Source of the DNA: Mucilaginibacter sp.
GTDB lineage: Bacteria > Bacteroidota > Bacteroidia > Sphingobacteriales > Sphingobacteriaceae
Direction: 5' to 3'
Assembly (NCBI GenBank): GCA_028287895.1
Contig: JAQBOV010000019.1
Coordinates: forward strand, 1-64,000
DNA length: 64,000 nucleotides
In this document: piece by piece, positions 27,922 to 36,611 of the stretch
How the letters are laid out: the number at the start of each line of letters is the position of its first letter
How positions within the stretch are numbered: the stretch's first letter is position 1
Made by a program: the position numbers and the translations under genes
The notes under the pieces: generated by a model
Database searches by the model: none
What the model was told of the DNA's origin: nothing
The model's input: only the letters and a program-made list of their open reading frames with translations

Positions 27922-29067
27922 TTAATTCGGTATATAATGAGTCCCCTTGGGGAGCGCTTTGAAATTTAAAATTTTTATAATTTGTAAAGATACATCTAAA
28001 AATAAGATTTTTGGATTAGCATTTCGCTCCACATGATAATGCGCTTTTTCAAGTTCAGTACTTATGGCTTGTGCCATGGCCGTATTCATTACGCTGGTCA
28101 TTTTTTGAGCGGTTTCCAGCTCCTGGGCCGGCAGGTGAACAAGATTTCCGGCCCCGGCCATCAGCAGGCAACACTCGCGTATAAAGCTAATGCCATAGCG
28201 TAAGAAGTTTTTTTGATTTTCGCGGCCCATTTTCGATGCCTGATCCACAAATGCCATCACCTGGGGGCCCTTATTTCCAAAACACTGGCGCAACCATTGC
28301 ACAAATAAAGTATGGTAACCCTTGTTTTCCTGTTGCAACATTGCCAGGGCCTCGGTTAGATTACCGTTGCTTAAGTAGGCTGTTTCGGCAGCAGCAAACT
28401 CGGTTTGATGATGGTTTTGCATCAGCTCTTCTTTGACCTCATCATAGCTCAAAGCAGGGATCTTCACCAGCTGCGTACGTGAGAGGATGGTATTCAATAT
28501 CTGGTCCTGGTTTTGAGCTACGAGCAAAAACAAGGTATTAGGTTGCGGCTCTTCAATTATTTTAAGGAGCGCGTTACCTTCCTTATCAAGGTACTCGGGC
28601 AGCCACAAGATCAGTATTTTATAAACGGATTCAAAAGGCTTAAAGCTTAGTTTTTTGATGATCTGGTGGCACTCAGCAATGTTAATGTTAGCCTGTTTGT
28701 TTTCGGCATCCAGGTAACTGCGCCATATATCCAAACTCAGGTAAGTATGGCTCAGCAGGGCCTGGCGCCATTGTTCAATAAAACTTAGCGCAGTATCATT
28801 TTTATCCTTTGCAAAAAAGGGATATGAAAAATGCAGGTCGGGATGCATCAGTTTCTGGTACTTACGACATGACGAGCAAACCCCGCATGAATCATCCGGC
28901 TGTTTATCCTCACATGACAAGTATTGGGCATACGCAATAGCCAAAGCAAGGCCTCCCGAACCCTCGGGCCCCAAAAACAATTGGGCATGACTAACACGAT
29001 TATCATTTACCGTATTGATAAGTCTTTGCTTTACGGCCGCCTGTCCCGCAATGTGTTTAAACTGCAT
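27922..29067 (-). CDS. holB: DNA polymerase III subunit delta'
   Basis: Clamp-loader subunit, 381 residues. The AAA+ P-loop is degenerate (LGPEGSGGLALA), and four cysteines in CEDKQPDDSCGVCSSC form the usual zinc module. NTLFLLVAQNQDQILNTILSRTQ is the sensor-arginine region. First gene of the holB-ricT-gldH unit, an arrangement I know from other Bacteroidota. Confidence 0.9.
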   Translation of the reverse strand: MQFKHIAGQAAVKQRLINTVNDNRVSHAQLFLGPEGSGGLALAIAYAQYLSCEDKQPDDSCGVCSSCRKYQKLMHPDLHFSYPFFAKDKNDTALSFIEQWRQALLSHTYLSLDIWRSYLDAENKQANINIAECHQIIKKLSFKPFESVYKILILWLPEYLDKEGNALLKIIEEPQPNTLFLLVAQNQDQILNTILSRTQLVKIPALSYDEVKEELMQNHHQTEFAAAETAYLSNGNLTEALAMLQQENKGYHTLFVQWLRQCFGNKGPQVMAFVDQASKMGRENQKNFLRYGISFIRECCLLMAGAGNLVHLPAQELETAQKMTSVMNTAMAQAISTELEKAHYHVERNANPKILFLDVSLQIIKILNFKALPKGTHYIPN

Positions 29068-29127
29068 TGGTGCAAAATAGTAATTTTTAGTAATAAGTAT
29101 TAGGTTTTGGGTCCAGGTTTTAATTTA

Positions 29128-29160
29128 TTGTTATAAAGAAAAATTGATAAGCTACTTTTG
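29128..29160 (+). promoter_or_regulatory. promoter of ruvX
   Basis: TTG at 29128-29130, 22 bases, then TACTTTTG at 29153-29160. It fits the Bacteroidota consensus and places transcription start near 29165, which excludes the TTG codon at 29158 as the ruvX start. Confidence 0.65.
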
Positions 29161-29205
29161 GAAAAATTTAATAGTCATCACCCAATACCACCGGAAAAAC
29201 TAATT

Positions 29206-29622
29206 ATGCCCAGAGTAATGGCCTTCGATTATGGTACCAAACGCATCGGCATCGCCGTGACCGACCCAATGCAGATTATTGCCACAGGTCTGAATACCAT
29301 ACACCCCAATGCAATTATTGAATTCCTTAAAAAATACATGCTGGCCGAGCAGGTGGAACGTTTCATAGTAGGCGAGCCAAAGCAGATGGATAACACCCCA
29401 TCACAATCAGCTATACATGTAAAGGGCTTTGTAAACCTGCTCAGGAAGACCTTCCCGCATATTCCCATCGAAATGCTGGACGAGCGTTTTACCTCCAAAA
29501 TGGCTTCTGCTGCGATCGCCCAAAGTGGCATGAATAGAAAGGACAGACAAAATAAGGCTTTGGTGGATACTGTTTCGGCGGTGATATTGCTGCAATCCTG
29601 GATGGAACGCCTGAACCGTTGA
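29206..29622 (+). CDS. ruvX: Holliday junction resolvase-like RuvX
   Basis: A 138-residue RNase H-fold protein (YqgF/RuvX), acting on 16S rRNA maturation and possibly recombination. The metal motif is AFDYGTKRIGIAVTD near the N-terminus; IVGEPKQMD and LDERFTS follow, and VDTVSAVILLQSWM ends it. ATG 29206 is chosen because the upstream TTG at 29158 lies in the promoter and MPRVMAFDYG is the usual beginning. Confidence 0.9.
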   Translation: MPRVMAFDYGTKRIGIAVTDPMQIIATGLNTIHPNAIIEFLKKYMLAEQVERFIVGEPKQMDNTPSQSAIHVKGFVNLLRKTFPHIPIEMLDERFTSKMASAAIAQSGMNRKDRQNKALVDTVSAVILLQSWMERLNR

Positions 29623-29734
29623 TTTTTTGGATTAAATAATAAATAAACCAACTCAATTAGTGCATAAATAACTATCAATAAGCTGTTTATGTAAAAAAAT
29701 CAGCGAAATCCATAAATCATTAGCATCAACGGTG

Positions 29735-29742
29735 TATCTTTG
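29735..29742 (+). promoter_or_regulatory. -7 box four bases before the O-methyltransferase ATG
   Basis: TATCTTTG fits TAnnTTTG exactly and ends four bases before the ATG at 29747, so transcription should begin at or next to the start codon. No good TTG -33 element is visible. Confidence 0.55.
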
Positions 29743-29746
29743 CCGC

Positions 29747-30385
29747 ATGGAGATCCTGGATCATCATCTGCAATTATACCTGGAAGACCATTGTGACCCC
29801 GAACCACCGGAGCTGCAAAAGATCAACCGCGAAACGTATTTAAAAGTATTGCAGCCACATATGTTATCGGGTCATTACCAGGGGCGGTTGCTTAGCCTGC
29901 TGAGCAAAATGATGCGTCCCCGGCGTATACTGGAGATAGGAACCTATACCGGTTATTCTACCATTTGCCTGGCTGAAGGGCTGACAGCAGATGGACTTCT
30001 CCATACGATCGAAGTGAACCATGAAATGGAAGAAATGTTGACTCAACACTTTAAATCCACAAATGTGGATAAAAAGATAAGGCAATATTTCGGCCATGCA
30101 GCGCAGATTATCGTAGAAATAGAAGAAAATAATTTTGACCTGGTATTTATAGATGCAGATAAAAGAAATAATTTTCTTTATTTTCAGTTAATATTTGACA
30201 AAGTTAACTCAGGTGGACTTATTATAATTGACAATGTTTTGTGGAAAGGGAAGGTATACGGCAACGAAAGTGACGTCGATACCAGATCGATTCGTGAACT
30301 TAATGATCGTATCGCCGAAGATACACGGGTTGAAAAATTGATCCTCCCGGTCCGTGATGGCCTTATGCTCATTAGAAAAAAATAA
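29747..30385 (+). CDS. class I SAM-dependent O-methyltransferase
   Basis: A 212-residue soluble enzyme of the COMT-like PF01596 group. SAM motif LEIGTYTGYSTICLAEGL, then TIEVNHEMEE and the metal site VFIDADKRN and IIIDNVLWKGKV. It methylates a catechol or similar hydroxyl; substrate unknown. Start at ATG 29747; a GTG at 29732 overlaps the promoter box. Confidence 0.9.
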   Translation: MEILDHHLQLYLEDHCDPEPPELQKINRETYLKVLQPHMLSGHYQGRLLSLLSKMMRPRRILEIGTYTGYSTICLAEGLTADGLLHTIEVNHEMEEMLTQHFKSTNVDKKIRQYFGHAAQIIVEIEENNFDLVFIDADKRNNFLYFQLIFDKVNSGGLIIIDNVLWKGKVYGNESDVDTRSIRELNDRIAEDTRVEKLILPVRDGLMLIRKK

Positions 30386-30388
30386 ATT

Positions 30389-30907
30389 ATGAAGAAATTC
30401 TTACTGATTGCAATCCTGTTAGTATCCTCTTTAGCTGTTTCAGCTCAAAACACCTCTCAATCCTATATTGAAAAATTTAAAGACAATGCCGTTCGTATTA
30501 TGCACGAAACAGGCGTGCCGGCAAGCATTATCCTTGCTGTGGCTATGCATGAATCGGCAAATGGTAACAGCAATATTGCAAAAAAACTGAATAACCAGTT
30601 TGGTGTAAAAGGCTATAACACTCATGTTTACTATGATAACAAACGCACAGCTTATAAAAAATACAGTTCGGTAATGGATTCATTCCAGGATTTTGCCCGC
30701 ATCATGACCGAGCGCAAGCAATTTAGTCACCTGGCCGAATCGCTTACTCATTATGATTATACCGGCTGGGCAAAAGGTATACAACGCAGCGGCTACTGCA
30801 GCAGTCATCAATGGGCATCGCAGGTTTTAGGCATTATCCAAAAATACCAACTGAATAGTTTGGACGAAAAACCTGAAGATCAAAGCCAATTAACAAACAA
30901 GCAATAA
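30389..30907 (+). CDS. secreted glucosaminidase-domain protein
   Basis: A 172-residue peptidoglycan hydrolase of the FlgJ/mannosyl-glycoprotein endo-beta-N-acetylglucosaminidase family. Signal peptide ends near AVSAQ. The catalytic Glu is in AMHESANGNSNIAKKLNNQFGVKG. It sits three bases after the methyltransferase and 65 bases before a lipoprotein paralogue. Confidence 0.88.
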   Translation: MKKFLLIAILLVSSLAVSAQNTSQSYIEKFKDNAVRIMHETGVPASIILAVAMHESANGNSNIAKKLNNQFGVKGYNTHVYYDNKRTAYKKYSSVMDSFQDFARIMTERKQFSHLAESLTHYDYTGWAKGIQRSGYCSSHQWASQVLGIIQKYQLNSLDEKPEDQSQLTNKQ

Positions 30908-30972
30908 ATTTGTATATAAATCTTAAGTTTGGCATGGAATGATCTATACTGTCAACTAAGAATTTATTGTCA

Positions 30973-31812
30973 ATGCGAAAACCAGCCTATTCACTGTTTA
31001 TATTTTTACAGGCGTTGTTGTTAAGCTCCTGTGCTGTCCACAATGGATTGATCAGCAACAGGGAGGCCCGCCGTAATAACCAGGATGTTCAAAAGGCCAA
31101 CAGTCAGAGCATTGCAGGTTATAGCCCCTACACCTCACTTACCTATATCGAACGGTTTAAAGTCATCGCTATACAGGAGATGAACCTTTACGGTATACCT
31201 GCAAGTATTACCCTTGCGCAGGGTTTGTTTGAGTCGGGCAGCGGGAATGGCGAATTGGCCCGGGTGGCCAACAATCATTTTGGCATTAAATGTACCAGTG
31301 AATGGAAAGGAAAGGGATATTATAAGGATGATGATAATCATAACGATTGTTTCCGGGTGTATGACCGGCCCGAAGATTCCTTTCGCGACCACTCTGAATT
31401 TTTGAAAAGGCCGCGCTATGCCAAACTTTTTCAGCTTGATAAAAATGACTACACAGGGTGGGCCAATGGACTAAAGGCCGCCGGGTATGCCACCAACCCT
31501 AATTACCCGCAATTGCTGATCAATGTTATACAAAAATATCACCTCGATCAATATGACCGTCCTGAAACGGACGTTCAAAAAGAAAAACGTGAGGATAGGG
31601 TGCTTACCCAGATAAATGATAACGCCCTGATGGCTCATAAGGATTCAGTTAACCAGGAGACCACGGCTAATAAAACTTATACCGTAGTAACCGGGGATAC
31701 ACTATACTCCATTTCCAGGCGTTTTGGACTAACAGTCGATGACCTGAAGGCGTTGAACAGCCTTCCTGATAACAACATCAAGATAGGGCAAAGGCTGGTG
31801 GTGGCTAAATAG
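30973..31812 (+). CDS. glucosaminidase lipoprotein with LysM domain
   Basis: A 279-residue lipoprotein (signal ends LLLSSC). The glucosaminidase domain (about 50-195) has the Glu in AQGLFESGSGNGELARVANNHFGIK, and a LysM domain closes the protein (YTVVTGDTLYSISRRFGLTVDDLK onward, about 225-279). Cuts or remodels peptidoglycan while anchored by LysM. Paralogue of the gene before it. ATG 30973 is used; a TTG two codons upstream is possible. Confidence 0.9.
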   Translation: MRKPAYSLFIFLQALLLSSCAVHNGLISNREARRNNQDVQKANSQSIAGYSPYTSLTYIERFKVIAIQEMNLYGIPASITLAQGLFESGSGNGELARVANNHFGIKCTSEWKGKGYYKDDDNHNDCFRVYDRPEDSFRDHSEFLKRPRYAKLFQLDKNDYTGWANGLKAAGYATNPNYPQLLINVIQKYHLDQYDRPETDVQKEKREDRVLTQINDNALMAHKDSVNQETTANKTYTVVTGDTLYSISRRFGLTVDDLKALNSLPDNNIKIGQRLVVAK

Positions 31813-31839
31813 TGATGTTAATTTTTGTTAAAATTTGTG

Positions 31840-32652
31840 ATGAAGGGCGGCCGAAAGTTTAATTTTAACTTTAGAATGAGATTATGGCTGCTGCTAGTAT
31901 TATTTTGCGGATTTTTTAGCGCCCTTGCACAGGATAAACAGACCCATCCCGCCGACGGGCAGATTGAAGGGGTTGTTTTTGACAAGGATACAAAAGACCG
32001 GGTTGCCCGGACCAATATTATAAACGTTACCACGGGAAAGTCCTTTTATAATAATTTAAAAGGCGAATTTAAGGTAGATGCCCGCCCCGGCGATAAATTA
32101 ATTTTTTTAAAAGAGGATTACCTGCCGGATACTTTACTAGTAAAAGGCAATGCAAACATGGCGGTTTCTTTGCAACGGCTTGCTATCCCCTTAAAAGAAG
32201 TAACAATTCATGATTCTTTGGCTACACCGCTTCAGCGCTTGCAAGCTACCCGCAAGGAATTTAGCAAAGCTTATGGTTCAAGCGCTTACAATGATATTTT
32301 AAGTGTATCGCCAGGCAGCGGGGCCGGGATAAGTATAGATGCCTTATGGAATTCCATAAGCCGCAGCGGGCGCAATGCACAGCATTTACAGGGCATAATT
32401 CAGAGCGATTATCAACAAAATGTGATCGATTACCGCTTTAACCGTACCTATGTGGGTAATATCACCAGATTAAGGGACCAGGAACTAACTGATTTTATGA
32501 TCAAATACAGGCCGGGATATTACACCGTTACTACCGCCAGCGAGTATGAATTTATAACTCTGATACGCAACAATTTAAGAAGATACCTGCGTAATAAAAA
32601 GATATATACCTTGCCTCCGTTAAACGCAACTAAAAGCCAGAAACCGGATTAA
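31840..32652 (+). CDS. exported carboxypeptidase-regulatory-like domain protein
   Basis: About 270 residues. The signal peptide is centred on LWLLLVLFCGFFSALAQ. Then comes a CarboxypepD_reg-like beta-sandwich (about 45-110: IEGVVFDKDTKDRVARTNI) and a C-terminal helical part unique to this small family. Envelope protein of unknown role. Start may be ATG 31840 or the later ATG 31876. Confidence 0.7.
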   Translation: MKGGRKFNFNFRMRLWLLLVLFCGFFSALAQDKQTHPADGQIEGVVFDKDTKDRVARTNIINVTTGKSFYNNLKGEFKVDARPGDKLIFLKEDYLPDTLLVKGNANMAVSLQRLAIPLKEVTIHDSLATPLQRLQATRKEFSKAYGSSAYNDILSVSPGSGAGISIDALWNSISRSGRNAQHLQGIIQSDYQQNVIDYRFNRTYVGNITRLRDQELTDFMIKYRPGYYTVTTASEYEFITLIRNNLRRYLRNKKIYTLPPLNATKSQKPD

Positions 32653-32790
32653 AACGGTTTCAGCTAACCTTGGCTATTAAATGGTCTTCAGGGGGTTTTT
32701 GCTGCAACAAATTATCATAAGAGCCGTGGTTATAAATAATATACGGGCATGAGGGCGGCTGCAACTCCATGATAGGCTCATTCTCTATTT

Positions 32791-32814
32791 AGCCCGGTTT
32801 ATGACCGGGTTTTA
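32791..32814 (+). terminator. rho-independent terminator
   Basis: CCCGGT and ACCGGG form a stem around TTATG and are followed by TTTTATT. It lies 140 bases after the preceding gene and 80 bases before the DUF3078 gene. Confidence 0.6.
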
Positions 32815-32894
32815 TTGGCAATAAACATAAGGAATAAATGTTATAAGCCTGATTTGATTTTAAAACGAATTTGTTTTTGCTTTAATTTGCACAT

Positions 32895-33899
32895 ATGTCA
32901 AAAATAGGTCTTGGGTTACTTCTGCTTATGCTATCTTTTTCATCCGCCTTTGCGCAAGATACTGACAGTCTGAAAGCAGATACCAATTTATTCAACAGAT
33001 ATCGCTTAGATCCCCGCAAAAATGCCCTCCCCATCCATATCAGGCCCATGCAGATCAGCGAAGAGCTCATACCAATAGAATTGCTTGACTACAGGGTAAG
33101 TTACTGGCATAAAAGTGTTGTTTTCGGGTTAAATTTTAACCAATCGGCATTTAGCAATAACTGGAGCGGCGGCGGTGTAAATGCGGTTGCGCTGGGAACC
33201 AACTTTGATTTTAAAACAGAATACAGTAAATCGCCTTTTGACTATGTGACCGAATTGAATCTGATATACGGTGTATCAAAAAATAAAGGACAGTCATCCC
33301 GCAAAACAAATGACCGTATATTCCTGGATAATAAGGTTGCTACGCAGCTGTCTAAACACTGGTACTTTTTTGGATCTTTAAGTTTTGAATCGCAGTTTGC
33401 GGCGGGTTATACTTATACCGATGCCAATGGGAATACCGTTGACGATGGATTAATCATATCGAACTTTATGGCACCCGGTTATTTTACTGAATCGTTAGGT
33501 TTTGAGTATAAGCCGGCAAAATATTTCGACCTGCGACTGGGCACAGGTACGGCCAAACAAACATTTGTTGTCGATACAACCATCTATCATAATCAGCCCG
33601 ACAATTATGGTGTAAAACCGGGGCATACATTTATCAATCAGCTTGCCTTCCAGGTGGTGGCTGCTATTGATAAGGACCTGATGTCAAATTTGCATATCAA
33701 TGCCCGTTATGCACTGTTTATACCTTATCAGCAGGCACTTTCCTACACTACGCATCGTTTGGATGCTACCTTAACCGCAAAAGTAAACCGTTTGATAAAC
33801 GTAACCATGAACGGTACTTTTTTGTATGATAAAAACACCTCACCCAGGCCACAGGGCACAGAAGGGTTGGCACTGGGTGTGAATTATAAGTTTCCGTAA
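32895..33899 (+). CDS. DUF3078 domain outer-membrane protein
   Basis: A 334-residue protein with a signal peptide ending AFAQ. The mature part has alternating aromatic beta strands (VVFGLNFNQSAFSNNWSGGG, YWYFFGSLSFESQFAAGYTY-like) as in outer-membrane barrels, and matches DUF3078 of Bacteroidota. Function unknown. A terminator separates it from the genes upstream. Confidence 0.8.
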   Translation: MSKIGLGLLLLMLSFSSAFAQDTDSLKADTNLFNRYRLDPRKNALPIHIRPMQISEELIPIELLDYRVSYWHKSVVFGLNFNQSAFSNNWSGGGVNAVALGTNFDFKTEYSKSPFDYVTELNLIYGVSKNKGQSSRKTNDRIFLDNKVATQLSKHWYFFGSLSFESQFAAGYTYTDANGNTVDDGLIISNFMAPGYFTESLGFEYKPAKYFDLRLGTGTAKQTFVVDTTIYHNQPDNYGVKPGHTFINQLAFQVVAAIDKDLMSNLHINARYALFIPYQQALSYTTHRLDATLTAKVNRLINVTMNGTFLYDKNTSPRPQGTEGLALGVNYKFP

Positions 33900-33910
33900 A
33901 GGAGGTAGTA

Positions 33911-36367
33911 CTAATCTGATTTTTTTGTTTTTTTCCTGAGATTTTGATAATCGATATAATACAATATTTTGAAAGAGATATTATTGTTTTGCGGTTCATT
34001 TAAAGTGTTTTGCAGGTTGCGGAAATAGCCCAGCTTAGCCTGGTCCGTATTAGTTAATGACGAGTTTTTCCATGCTATACTGACTTCCGATCCAGGCGAA
34101 AATTGCCATACATACACCATATCAATGTTCCAGGCATTATAATTCTGATCATTATCCCGGTTAAAATGAGATGAAGTAAGATTAACCAGCGAACCATTTT
34201 GAGCCAGGTCGTGGTATTGTAATACATTAAGTTTTGACCAGTAATGCCTTAACCTTAAAGTAAGACCCATGTCGCTGGTAAAAGTGTATTTAAGGCTGAA
34301 TATATTTTGCACCGTATGCACATTACGCAAAGCAAAAATAGGATTGTTGCTTACGCTATCTGTAGTGGAGTAACCGGTGAAATGGATATAAGGACTGTAG
34401 GTAACATCCTGGCCAAATGCAAAATGGTTACTGATGCGTAAATTATAGAAGGCTTCAGCATCGGTACCCTGGCGACCCGCTATGGCATATTCCCGGTGAA
34501 AAATACTGATGCCTCCGAATAATGTTTTGGCCCGGTCGGTAAAAGCATTTAATCCCATCATGTAGCTGCCGGCTACGCGGAAAACGCGGCCTGCTACCCG
34601 GGGTTCGTAAAAATCGTTTGCTTCCCCGGTGTGCTGCACCCGGAAATTTACTCCCCAATAATTTTTCAGATTGGCATAACCGCCTATGGTTTGATTAAAG
34701 TACTGGTAAGCTGATGGATTATAACGGCGTGAATAATATACATTTGAAAACACACCCCACTGGGTAAAATATTTTTTAGGCTTGTAATTAGCATATTGCA
34801 GGTTGACGTTATGATCGAAATAGTTGTTATTAAATAGTATGCCCAGATCATTGGGGTTGTATTTATTGTCGACCAGGTCTTCTACAACGTTCCAGGTAAA
34901 GTTTCCGAGTGTTTTACCGCCGTTTATTTCGTAGCTAAAGCCGGTAGTGGTTTTTCTGTTGGTATAAAACAGGTTGCTTATCATGCCGTAGCCGCTCAGG
35001 TTGTAGGAGTTTTTCTTGTTGTTCAGATTGAAAACAAATCCGCCCACATCGGCAGAATAATCCTTTCCAAAACGTTCAACGTTGGTATTGATAAGCGTTA
35101 TGGCCGAATTATACTTCAGGTTTTGATCCAGCACCAGGATATTATAATTGGTTACCGGCGATGTTTCAAAATAACGCTTATGGCCGGCACTATCCTGTAT
35201 GGTGGCATAGGTGGGGGCGCTTACGGCATTAAATAGGCCTATACCAAGGCCGTTTGCCATCCTTCCGGAAAGTTTGGTAGCATTGTATAGTTTGGCTTCA
35301 GTAGGATTTTTGATAAGGCTTTCACCTGGATGCAGGTTACCAGAAGCCGCAGCGTAATTAATAGGCTGCCCGCCCACCCGTCTTGAATAAAACAGGTTGC
35401 CTTTGTTAAATAGTTCTGTGCCTTCTGTAAAAAATGGCCTGTTCTCCTGGTATTTTACTTCAAATGGAGTTAGGTTGAGTATTTTATTATCCGATTGCAC
35501 CTGCCCAAAATCGGGTATCAGGGTCATATCCAATGTAAAACTTTCATTAATGCCATATTTTACATCCATTCCGCCATTAAATGAAGTGGTGGTATTTCTT
35601 AATCCCGGTGTGTTATAAGGATAGTGATTTACATAGGTTGAAAAATATGGATAAAGGGCCAGCCGCACTGGCGGGGTTACTTTTTCAATACCATCAAGCT
35701 CTCCTTCCTGGTTCATCAAGCCATTCTTTTTAGGATCCAATTCATTCCAGAATAATTGTTTGTTTTCTCCCCTGCGCTCTCTTATGAGGTTCATACCCCA
35801 GATTTGAACCTCTTTTTTGGCAAACCGTAAAGCCGAATAAGGTATCTTAAATTCAGCCGTCCAGCCCTGATTATCCACTCTAACCCTGCTTTCCCAAACG
35901 GCATTCCAGGTGGCATCTTCCGTGTTTCCGTTGGGGTTTGGAGCATACTTGGCATCAAATTGTGCCCCGGCAGCAGTTACAAAAAAACCAGATCCATTAA
36001 TGCCGTCATGATAAGTATCCAGTAAAATTCCGATGAAATCATCAGCGGCAATATTATCCCTAGTAGTTAGCTCACGTGCCACTTTGTTTACACTGGTTTC
36101 ATACATGCGGGCGGCTATATAAATAGCCGTATTATCGTATATGATCTTTACTTCGGTACGCTCTTGTGGCTTTTCGTGACGGCCAGCGGTGGGTTGTAAC
36201 TCAACAAAATCGGTAGCTACCGGTACATTTTTCCAGACCTCATCATCCAGCACGCCATCTATTTTTGGGGGAGTATTTGTTTTAACGGCAACCAGTTTTC
36301 TGACCGGGGGTTGTGAAAATGCGCCCAGGGCAATAAGCGTAAAAAGAAGGATATAAAAAACTCTCAT
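33911..36367 (-). CDS. DUF5916 outer-membrane protein with CBM9-like domain
   Basis: An 818-residue exported protein (signal ends GAFSQ). The N-terminal 220 residues look like a carbohydrate-binding family 9-like sandwich (PPKIDGVLDDEVWKNVPVATDF; NQGWTAEFKIPYSALRF). The rest is DUF5916, rich in barrel-like strands (TPFEVKYQENRPFFTEGTELF). Widespread in Bacteroidota; the role is not known. Convergent with the DUF3078 gene, 11 bases apart. Confidence 0.85.
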   Translation of the reverse strand: MRVFYILLFTLIALGAFSQPPVRKLVAVKTNTPPKIDGVLDDEVWKNVPVATDFVELQPTAGRHEKPQERTEVKIIYDNTAIYIAARMYETSVNKVARELTTRDNIAADDFIGILLDTYHDGINGSGFFVTAAGAQFDAKYAPNPNGNTEDATWNAVWESRVRVDNQGWTAEFKIPYSALRFAKKEVQIWGMNLIRERRGENKQLFWNELDPKKNGLMNQEGELDGIEKVTPPVRLALYPYFSTYVNHYPYNTPGLRNTTTSFNGGMDVKYGINESFTLDMTLIPDFGQVQSDNKILNLTPFEVKYQENRPFFTEGTELFNKGNLFYSRRVGGQPINYAAASGNLHPGESLIKNPTEAKLYNATKLSGRMANGLGIGLFNAVSAPTYATIQDSAGHKRYFETSPVTNYNILVLDQNLKYNSAITLINTNVERFGKDYSADVGGFVFNLNNKKNSYNLSGYGMISNLFYTNRKTTTGFSYEINGGKTLGNFTWNVVEDLVDNKYNPNDLGILFNNNYFDHNVNLQYANYKPKKYFTQWGVFSNVYYSRRYNPSAYQYFNQTIGGYANLKNYWGVNFRVQHTGEANDFYEPRVAGRVFRVAGSYMMGLNAFTDRAKTLFGGISIFHREYAIAGRQGTDAEAFYNLRISNHFAFGQDVTYSPYIHFTGYSTTDSVSNNPIFALRNVHTVQNIFSLKYTFTSDMGLTLRLRHYWSKLNVLQYHDLAQNGSLVNLTSSHFNRDNDQNYNAWNIDMVYVWQFSPGSEVSIAWKNSSLTNTDQAKLGYFRNLQNTLNEPQNNNISFKILYYIDYQNLRKKTKKSD

Positions 36368-36575
36368 CCATATATTTTGTGTGAGATAAGATGTTGAAAA
36401 AGGGTAAAACGTTGCAGTGAAGCGACTAAAAAAGTGCTAATTGTATACATGGCATTAGGACAGTACCGATTTTAAGGAAGGGTAGCTCTCAACGAGAAAT
36501 CAGCAGTTATTAATATATTGTAAAGCCATCTCTGTTTTTACAAAGTTTTGATGAACCCGAATTGTTTCAAAATCA

Positions 36576-36583
36576 TACCTTTG
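36576..36583 (+). promoter_or_regulatory. -7 promoter box of ffh
   Basis: TACCTTTG fits TAnnTTTG, 28 bases before the ffh ATG. A TTG at 36548-36550 is 25 bases upstream, slightly long for a -33 element. Confidence 0.5.
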
Positions 36584-36611
36584 TATCCTCAAATTAAAGT
36601 ATTTTATATTC

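Noticed and set aside
29158..29205. TTG-started N-terminal extension of RuvX
   Set aside because: The TTG is the last part of the -7 box TACTTTTG, so it would not be in the message.
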